In this document: in pieces, positions 1 to 5,422 of the stretch
Layout of the letters: each line of letters begins with the position of its first letter
Numbering within the stretch: position 1 is the first letter of the stretch
Assembly: GCA_964550325.1 (NCBI GenBank)
Contig: CAZJYT010000045.1
Coordinates: 1 to 7,205, forward strand
Reading direction: 5' to 3'
Source: CAZJYT01 sp964550325
Lineage (GTDB): Bacteria > Patescibacteriota > Minisyncoccia > Minisyncoccales > CAZJYT01
DNA: 7,205 bases
Program-made: the position numbers and the translations under genes
The notes under the pieces: generated by a model
The model's database searches: none
Seen by the model: only the letters and a program-made list of their open reading frames with translations
Told to the model about the DNA's origin: nothing

Positions 1-2
1 AA

Positions 3-100
3 TCAAAAATCAAAATGCAAAATGAAAAAGAAAAAATCAAAGAGAATTCTTTTTGTATTTTGATCTTTCATTTTGATTTTTGAGATTTGCATTTTGCATT
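3..100. repeat. AT-rich low-complexity spacer with interleaved inverted repeats
   Basis: This stretch downstream of guaB is built from short words such as CAAAATG and TCAAAAATC. A 15-base word at 3-17 recurs as an exact inverted copy at 69-83, and an 11-base word at 14-24 (AATGCAAAATG) recurs inverted at 90-100. The two pairs cross rather than nest, so they cannot both fold into one hairpin. A smaller near-palindrome centred on GAATTC lies at 38-55. No coding potential is seen in 1-206. Similar low-complexity spacers are common in Parcubacteria-like genomes (recollection, not a search result). Confidence 0.6.
26..55 (-). terminator. weak candidate intrinsic terminator downstream of guaB
   Basis: Read on the minus strand, a near-palindrome (38-55, one internal mismatch, centred on GAATTC) is followed by a T-rich run, ATTTTTTCTTTTT, at about 25-37. 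That is the right order for an intrinsic terminator of the guaB transcript. The stem is AT-rich and has almost no loop, so it would be weak. It lies about 150 bases past the guaB stop. Confidence 0.22.
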
Positions 101-206
101 AAAATTTGAACATTTGGATTTTGAAATTGTTTAGATTTAACCTCAGCTTTAACTATTCTCTCTTGGAAATGAAGTCTGAATTTGGAATGAGAGTTCTATG
201 GAGAAC

Positions 207-1694
207 CTAAATAGGGCGAATATCAGCAAATTGTTGAAGATCTTTTATATTTTTAAAACCTAATTTTTGTAAACTTTGTTTTATTCCGGCAATTACTCTT
301 GGAATAAAATCATATCCCGAACCCCTATAAGGAACTTTTATTATCCTGCCTTCTGGAATTTTTATTTTGCTTCTCTCAATACCATATCTTAAAGCTCCTC
401 TCTTTTCCATTGCCTCAACAGAACCCATACCTCGATATTTTTTGATCATTCTATTCTCCTCATAATCAAACTCTTTTTCTCCTGGAGCTTCATCTAAACC
501 AGCTAAAATAGAGCCCATCATTACAGTATTAGCACCTAAGGCTAAGGCTTTTGTAATATCACCCGGAGTATGAAAATCAGTTTTTTCAGCTAAATCAGGG
601 ATTTTTATTCCTCCATCAGCATTTAAGGGGCAAAAACCATATTTTTTTTGAAGTTTTTTCATTGTCTGGGCACAATCCCAAACTGCAGAAGCCTGAGCTC
701 TTCCAACTCCTAATTGCTGTTGGGTAATACAGGCTGCCCCAGGTCCTATTCCTATTCTTAGTCCATCACAGTACTCTGAGGCAGATTCCATAATTTTTTT
801 TACCATTTCTCCCGAATCTACATTTCCTAAAACCACTTCTAAATGAGGGAAATTCTTTTTGGCAAATTTTGCAATATCAATTTCTTCTTTAAAAACCACA
901 CTGGCATCAATGACAATTCCATCTACTCCTACCTCTACCGCTTTTTTTATTCTTTCTTTAGCTAATTCTAATCTTGATTCTACCGCAATAAAAACCCTTA
1001 ATCTCTTATTCTCATCTAAAGTAGCCAAAGGAAATTGTTCTCGCTTTCTAATGTCAGAATCAGTAACCAAGGCTACAATTCTCCCTCTTTTATCCACAAT
1101 AGGGAGGGTATCCAAATTATGATTCCTTAAAATTTTGATTGCTAACTTTAAATCTTTTTTATCTACAGTCTTTGCCTTTTCTGCTACTATTAGCTTTTCT
1201 CTTTTTGTCATTACCTTTTCTAATTTTGTCTTGAAATCTCTCCTATATCTCACATCTCGATGAGTAACTATTCCAACAAGTTTTGTCTTTAAGGTACCAT
1301 CCTCAGTAATGGGAACACTAAAAAATCCATATTTTTCATTTATTTTGCGAACATCACCGATGGTATCTTTTGGAGATAGAACCACGGGATCAAACACAAA
1401 TCCTGCCATAAATTTTTTTACTTTTTTGACCTCTGCAATCTGTTCTTCAATAGTGGAAAAATTGTAATGCAAAACTCCAATTCCTCCCATTAAAGCCATC
1501 AAAATTGCCATCTTAGCCTCTGTCACCGTATCCATTGGAGAAGAAACAAGTGGCGTTTTTAATAAAATTCTTTTTGTAAAATGAGTAGTTAAGTCAACCT
1601 CCTCTCTCTCAAAATCTGGCAATCGATGAGGAATCAAGATAATATCTTTGTACCAAAATTCTTTATTTTTTAATGATGGGTGTAATTTTGCCAT
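207..1694 (-). CDS. guaB: inosine-5'-monophosphate dehydrogenase (GuaB), eukaryote-like type
   Basis: IMP dehydrogenase oxidises IMP to XMP with NAD+, the rate-limiting step towards GMP, in the cytoplasm. At 495 residues it is full length. The order is: N-terminal part of the TIM barrel with TPLVSSPMDTVTEA (47-60), two CBS domains (about 98-220) inserted in the barrel, then the K+ and catalytic loop GPGAACIT (317-324) with nucleophile Cys322. ADGGI (359-363), MMGS (392-395) and YRGMGS (420-425) follow, and the Arg436-Tyr437 flap pair marks an IMPDH rather than a GMP reductase. Many segments (GFVFDPVVLSPKD, MTKRE, CITQ, IAGI) resemble human and other eukaryotic IMPDHs more than Bacillus or E. 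coli enzymes. Oddities are DASVVF at 263-268 where DSSQGN is usual, and an extra stretch of about a dozen residues near 364-377. The start lies 6 bases after the purF stop with no clear ribosome-binding site, suggesting translational coupling. The stop is TAG. Confidence 0.95.
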   Translation of the reverse strand: MAKLHPSLKNKEFWYKDIILIPHRLPDFEREEVDLTTHFTKRILLKTPLVSSPMDTVTEAKMAILMALMGGIGVLHYNFSTIEEQIAEVKKVKKFMAGFVFDPVVLSPKDTIGDVRKINEKYGFFSVPITEDGTLKTKLVGIVTHRDVRYRRDFKTKLEKVMTKREKLIVAEKAKTVDKKDLKLAIKILRNHNLDTLPIVDKRGRIVALVTDSDIRKREQFPLATLDENKRLRVFIAVESRLELAKERIKKAVEVGVDGIVIDASVVFKEEIDIAKFAKKNFPHLEVVLGNVDSGEMVKKIMESASEYCDGLRIGIGPGAACITQQQLGVGRAQASAVWDCAQTMKKLQKKYGFCPLNADGGIKIPDLAEKTDFHTPGDITKALALGANTVMMGSILAGLDEAPGEKEFDYEENRMIKKYRGMGSVEAMEKRGALRYGIERSKIKIPEGRIIKVPYRGSGYDFIPRVIAGIKQSLQKLGFKNIKDLQQFADIRPI

Positions 1695-1700
1695 ACAATT

Positions 1701-3083
1701 TTAATCATTTAAGCGGATGGGATATTTACCATCAAAACAAGCTGTGCAAAAATCTTCTTTTTTAAGCGTCTCTCCATTTACCTTTAAGATAGCCTCAATC
1801 ATTCCATCTAAACTTAGGTATTTCAAACTATCCAATTCTAACTCCTCTCTAATTTTTTCCACATCTCCCCTATGTCTTTTTGCAATCAATTCATCTTTCA
1901 CTCTGTAAGTATCAATCCCATAATAACAGGGGAATCTATAAGGAGGGGAAAATATTCTGGTGTGAATTTTTTTAGCCCCAGCTTTTTTGAAAAGCTTAAT
2001 TAATCTCTTTTGGGTATTTCCCCTCACAATTGAGTCATCAATCATTACAACACTCTTTCCTCTTACTTCTTCTTCCATCACTACAAATTTTAGTTCTATT
2101 CCCCTCTTTCTCATCTCTTGTACCGGTTCAATAAATGTCCTGGAAACCAAATGGGTTCTCAACATTGCCTCTTCTCCATTTTCAATCTTTGATTCTTCTA
2201 TAAAACCATAACCTCCGTATTTTCCAGAATCTGGGATAGGAATGACAATATCTGCTTTTACTGGAGCTTCTTTAGCTAAATTTTTTCCCATTTGTTTTTG
2301 GACATCCTTTACCCTTCTTCCAAATACTTTGCTGTCTGGTCTTAGAAAATAAATAAATTCAAAAATGCAAAATTTTCTCTGAGTGCAAGGAAATTTAAAA
2401 TATTCTTTTATCCCATAGCTATCAATAATCAAAAATTCTCCCGCTTGCACTTCTCTAATCAATTTAGCATTAAGATGATATAAGGCACAGCTTTCAGAAG
2501 CAACAATAAAACTTTCTTCTGTCTCTCCTAAACACAATGGTCTAATTCCAAAGGTATCTTTAATCACATAAATTTTTCTCTCAAATAAAATTAAAAGGCA
2601 AAAGGCTCCTTTTAACCTAGGAATTACCTCTTTTATTGCTTCTTCAAATGTTTGAGTCTTTGTTAAAGAAATCAAAGCAGAAATTACCCCTGTATCAGAA
2701 GTAGTCTCAAAGCGAAAACCTTTTCTTTCACACTCTCTTCTCAAGATTTCAGCATTCACTAAGTTCCCATTATGAGCTATCCAGAATTCTTTTCCTTGCC
2801 AAATTCCCTTTAATGGCTGAATGTTAATGACATCACTAAATCCAGCAGTAGAATATCTATTATGAGCAATTCCCACTTTTCCCTTTAGATTTCCTAAAAC
2901 ATCTCCATTTCTAAACACCAAAGCAATCTCTCCTTTTCCTCTATGAGAATAATATCTATTCCCATCCCAGGTTACCATCCCAGCAGATTCCTTCCCTCTG
3001 TGTTGAAGGGCATATAAAGCACAATAGAGGTCTTTGGCAACCTCTTTATGATTTTTACTTACAATCCCTACAACTCCACACAT
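1701..3083 (-). CDS. purF: amidophosphoribosyltransferase (PurF), iron-sulfur type
   Basis: PurF transfers ammonia from glutamine to PRPP to give phosphoribosylamine, the first committed step of purine synthesis. At 460 residues it is normal length. The N-terminal Ntn glutaminase domain begins Met-Cys, so Cys2 becomes the nucleophile after Met removal. No propeptide of the B. subtilis kind precedes it, and this fixes the start. Further glutaminase motifs are HNRYSTAG (74-81), AHNGNLVNAE (103-112) and TTSDTGV (127-133). The C-terminal phosphoribosyltransferase domain has PDSG (284-287), RTFIEPVQ (315-322) and the PRPP loop VVMIDDSIVRGNT (345-357). Cys239, Cys386, Cys446 and Cys449 match the four 4Fe-4S ligands of the B. 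subtilis enzyme. Asn356 replaces the usual Thr in VRGTT, and MEEEV (336-340) is unlike the usual sequence in the flexible loop. guaB follows after 6 bases, and a possible promoter precedes it. No strong Shine-Dalgarno is seen. Confidence 0.95.
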   Translation of the reverse strand: MCGVVGIVSKNHKEVAKDLYCALYALQHRGKESAGMVTWDGNRYYSHRGKGEIALVFRNGDVLGNLKGKVGIAHNRYSTAGFSDVINIQPLKGIWQGKEFWIAHNGNLVNAEILRRECERKGFRFETTSDTGVISALISLTKTQTFEEAIKEVIPRLKGAFCLLILFERKIYVIKDTFGIRPLCLGETEESFIVASESCALYHLNAKLIREVQAGEFLIIDSYGIKEYFKFPCTQRKFCIFEFIYFLRPDSKVFGRRVKDVQKQMGKNLAKEAPVKADIVIPIPDSGKYGGYGFIEESKIENGEEAMLRTHLVSRTFIEPVQEMRKRGIELKFVVMEEEVRGKSVVMIDDSIVRGNTQKRLIKLFKKAGAKKIHTRIFSPPYRFPCYYGIDTYRVKDELIAKRHRGDVEKIREELELDSLKYLSLDGMIEAILKVNGETLKKEDFCTACFDGKYPIRLND

Positions 3084-3100
3084 AATTTTGTAAAGGATTC

Positions 3101-3132
3101 TTTATAGTCTCAAAAATTAAAAAATATGTCAA
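3101..3132 (-). promoter_or_regulatory. candidate sigma-70-type promoter for purF-guaB
   Basis: In the only real gap of the cluster (3084-3135), the minus strand shows a perfect TTGACA (3127-3132) and a TATAAA (3101-3106) 20 bases apart, ending 17 bases before the purF ATG. The spacing is longer than the usual 16-18. A transcript starting just after the -10 box would have a leader of only about ten bases. The alternative is that purF and guaB are read only from the upstream alaS promoter. Confidence 0.4.
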
Positions 3133-3135
3133 CCT

Positions 3136-4302
3136 TTAAAACTCAAGTTTTGATTTAATTTTAATCCTGTTTGGATTTTTAGGAATCTGCTTTATCCAAA
3201 AGGGATAAACCTTAATCTGGCTACTCAAAATATCAGGTTCTTTTTCTAAAATATATTCTCCCTCTACAATTAACTTATTTTTTATTTTTTCTTTGAGAAA
3301 ATCAAAATCTGGTAAAGAATAGGTATTCAGTGAAAATTTTACCAAAAAACTTGCCCTCTTTTCTTCAAGATTTTTCTCTTTGAGGGATATTTTTTCAAGA
3401 GAAAGATTTATAATTTTCTCTTTTTGGGGAATTTTTCCTTTTGTAAAATCTTTGAGATATTTAATCAATTCCTCTTTCTTAAAAACCAAAGCTGAGGTTT
3501 CTATTTCTCCCTTAAAAAAGAAGGTTTCTGCCTCAACTCCTGCCTTTATTAAGGGAGATTTCTCTAATACCTCTTGAGCTATTAACTCATCAAAAATTAA
3601 ATAGTCATCAGAGGAAAATTTTTCCTTTAAAGAATCTTTTCCCTTTTCAGAGAGTTCCTTCATTAGCTCTTTTTCAGCCTTTTCTAAATCCTCTTTTGTT
3701 ACATAATGAGTCTCCCCTAAAAATCCTCCTTCCATTGGTTCAAATGACTCACTATAAACCAAGGGGTACAAATTACTCCCTACCAGACCTGGTATAGAAA
3801 ATTTGGTAGGTCCAATATTATACTCCTTCCCTGGGGCATCAGCCTTTACCTCTACTCCATCTATAAAGCTTTTTGGTGGAATAGTAACCTGTTTTGTAAT
3901 CCGAAATTGTTTTCCATTGGATGAGAGAAAACGGGTCCTTTTAACCAAGGTAACAGCCACTGAAGAATTATTATAAATGCGAATTTTTCCCTTAGCATAT
4001 TCTTTTTTTTCTTTTACCCCAGTTGAAGAGAACTCTTTTAATATTTTTTTTCTTTCTTTCACCAACTTTCCCTCAAAATCCTTCACCTCTGTTTCAAAGG
4101 GCCAGCTTTTAACCTTTGGAACCACCTCTACCTCTGCTCTTGATTGCCACAAAGAAAAAAGAAACAATCCAGGAACTGCTAATAAAAAAAGAATAATGGT
4201 TAAGAGAAAAGGAGAGAAAGAAGGCTTTTTTTTCTTTGTAATCTTAATTACCTTTCTTTCTATACTTTTGGGTGGAGTAATATCAAAAATTTTTCGCCCC
4301 AT
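3136..4302 (-). CDS. membrane-anchored surface protein, 'baseplate J/gp47'-like
   Basis: The exact function is unknown. The 388-residue protein has a basic N-terminal tail (1-28), one hydrophobic segment (about 30-52, FLLTIILFLLAVPGLFLFSL) and a long outer part, so the predicted topology is N-in with the bulk outside the membrane. There is no signal-peptidase or lipobox site. Residues about 103-190 form a recognisable block: GKIRIYNNSS, TRFLSSNGKQFR, VTIPPKSF, VEVKADAPGKEYNIGPTKFSIPGL. Proteins with this block are common in Patescibacteria and are often auto-annotated as baseplate J/gp47 family (from memory). The rest (about 200-388) is Lys/Glu-rich with a helical stretch (203-230) and no motif recognised. 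The start overlaps the end of the ATPase gene by 20 bases and lacks a Shine-Dalgarno, suggesting coupled translation and a shared process. A role in pilus assembly or surface attachment is inference, and a phage origin is unlikely given the housekeeping context. Confidence 0.65.
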   Translation of the reverse strand: MGRKIFDITPPKSIERKVIKITKKKKPSFSPFLLTIILFLLAVPGLFLFSLWQSRAEVEVVPKVKSWPFETEVKDFEGKLVKERKKILKEFSSTGVKEKKEYAKGKIRIYNNSSVAVTLVKRTRFLSSNGKQFRITKQVTIPPKSFIDGVEVKADAPGKEYNIGPTKFSIPGLVGSNLYPLVYSESFEPMEGGFLGETHYVTKEDLEKAEKELMKELSEKGKDSLKEKFSSDDYLIFDELIAQEVLEKSPLIKAGVEAETFFFKGEIETSALVFKKEELIKYLKDFTKGKIPQKEKIINLSLEKISLKEKNLEEKRASFLVKFSLNTYSLPDFDFLKEKIKNKLIVEGEYILEKEPDILSSQIKVYPFWIKQIPKNPNRIKIKSKLEF

Positions 4303-5422
4303 AATAACTTAATAAACAAGGCAAAAATTGGGAAGAAACCTTAAAATTTGAAAATTGAAAAAAACTCACTTGAGCTCCTTCTTTTTCAAGTTTTTCCTTA
4401 ATCTCAGGCAATAAAGCTCCTCCTCCAAAAATAAAAATTTTCTCGGGAAAAACACCAAAATTTATCTCTAATAATTTCTCTTTCAATTTATTACACCAAA
4501 TTTTTACAGCTTTTTCAAGAAATTCTTTAATTACCTTTCTTGAGGATTCACTAAGCTCTCCCTTTGAATAACGCTCTTTTAAAACTCGAGCTTCGTCTTC
4601 TCCCAAGCCTAATATTTCAGAAAAAATCTGTGACATTTCTTTACCTCCTAAATTCACTTCAGCTATCTCTTTAAGACTTTTATCCTCTAATAAAAAAATT
4701 TGGGTAATTTTTCCCCCTATGTCTAAAAATACTGCCTCTTCTAAATTCAAAGGGTCTGGAATTAAATTAATCAATCCCTCCACTAAATGAGAAATGATAA
4801 ACCTTCTCACTTTCATTTCCTTTAGGATCAAAACCGGAGAAAAAAAGGAGTTTAGGTATTCTCGAGGCAAGAAAATTCCTAAAACCTTAAACTCCAAATT
4901 TCCACCTTTATAATTCAAAATTTCTGGCACTACATAGCCATTTATTCTCCTTTCTAATATTTTTATTTTCAAAAATTGCAAATGATGTGGTAAAACTCCT
5001 CTCTCTTTAAAATTACTTTCTGCTATTCTTTTAATAGCTTCTCTCTCTACCTCTTGAAAAATTTTCTCGCCTTTTTCTTTGGTAATTCTCTCTCCCTTTG
5101 TTTTATAATTTATTCTTGCTACCTTAGCTATAAAAACATCTGGAGGTAAATTTAAAATTACAGAATCAAATTGAAATGAGGTCTGTCTTTTCAATTTCTC
5201 AATTACTTTCAAAATAGTCCTCTTCATTATCTCCTTTTCAAAAAAGGAAGTTAAAAAAACGGTATATCTATCATAATACTCTATTGCCTGAGCTAAAATA
5301 GAGACTTCAGAATTATTTTTTTGAAAAATCATTCCCTTCACTGCTTCTGTTCCAATATCTAAAACAATTTCCTTTTGAAACTTTTTTCTTCTTTTTAAAA
5401 TTAAAAAAGGGGAAAGACTCAT
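4283..5422 (-). CDS. FtsA/PilM-family actin-like ATPase
   Basis: This 379-residue cytoplasmic protein has the ASKHA actin fold motifs in order. These are phosphate 1 VLDIGTEAVKG (20-30), an SHS2-like subdomain 1C (about 86-205, beginning SVILNLPPDVF), phosphate 2 VFLDIGGKITQIF (231-243), and the adenosine motif IFIFGGGALLPEI (329-341). This is the FtsA/PilM branch, whose members either tether FtsZ to the membrane or organise the inner-membrane platform of type IV pili. It lacks an obvious FtsA-type C-terminal amphipathic membrane helix and ends SYYGAKNF, so PilM-like is somewhat favoured, but the two cannot be separated from sequence alone. Its ATG overlaps the alaS stop as ATGA. A weak AGAAG sits only four bases upstream of the start. 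The next gene, a single-pass membrane protein, overlaps it by 20 bases and is its likely partner, perhaps filling the place that PilN or PilO fills next to PilM elsewhere. That pairing is inference. Confidence 0.8.
   Translation of the reverse strand: MSLSPFLILKRRKKFQKEIVLDIGTEAVKGMIFQKNNSEVSILAQAIEYYDRYTVFLTSFFEKEIMKRTILKVIEKLKRQTSFQFDSVILNLPPDVFIAKVARINYKTKGERITKEKGEKIFQEVEREAIKRIAESNFKERGVLPHHLQFLKIKILERRINGYVVPEILNYKGGNLEFKVLGIFLPREYLNSFFSPVLILKEMKVRRFIISHLVEGLINLIPDPLNLEEAVFLDIGGKITQIFLLEDKSLKEIAEVNLGGKEMSQIFSEILGLGEDEARVLKERYSKGELSESSRKVIKEFLEKAVKIWCNKLKEKLLEINFGVFPEKIFIFGGGALLPEIKEKLEKEGAQVSFFQFSNFKVSSQFLPCLLSYYGAKNF

Noticed and set aside
1..100. CRISPR array in the repeat-rich spacer
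   Set aside because: The repeats are short, inverted, unevenly spaced and low-complexity, with no direct repeat of constant length and no spacers.
193..206. Small hairpin (GTTCT/AGAAC) just after the guaB stop as a terminator
   Set aside because: It has only five or six pairs and no T-run after it on the minus strand. Its position next to the stop is probably chance.
859..1122. Plus-strand open frame of 87 codons opposite guaB
   Set aside because: It is antisense to a strongly conserved enzyme. The translated product is low-complexity and rich in Ser, Thr and Leu with no recognisable domain.
4226..4233. Eight-base A/T run in the anchored-protein gene as a programmed slippage site
   Set aside because: It encodes a Lys run in the basic cytoplasmic tail, as expected in AT-rich DNA. 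There is no alternative-frame product of interest and no stimulatory structure.
3136..4302. Prophage or phage-tail-like injection cluster suggested by the baseplate J resemblance
   Set aside because: All neighbours are housekeeping genes, no other tail or capsid gene is present, and the protein has an N-terminal membrane anchor unlike phage baseplate proteins.
3977..4312. Plus-strand open frame of 111 codons with a hydrophobic stretch
   Set aside because: It is the mirror of the Lys/Glu-rich and membrane-segment codons of the anchored protein on the other strand. No start signal or family is recognised.
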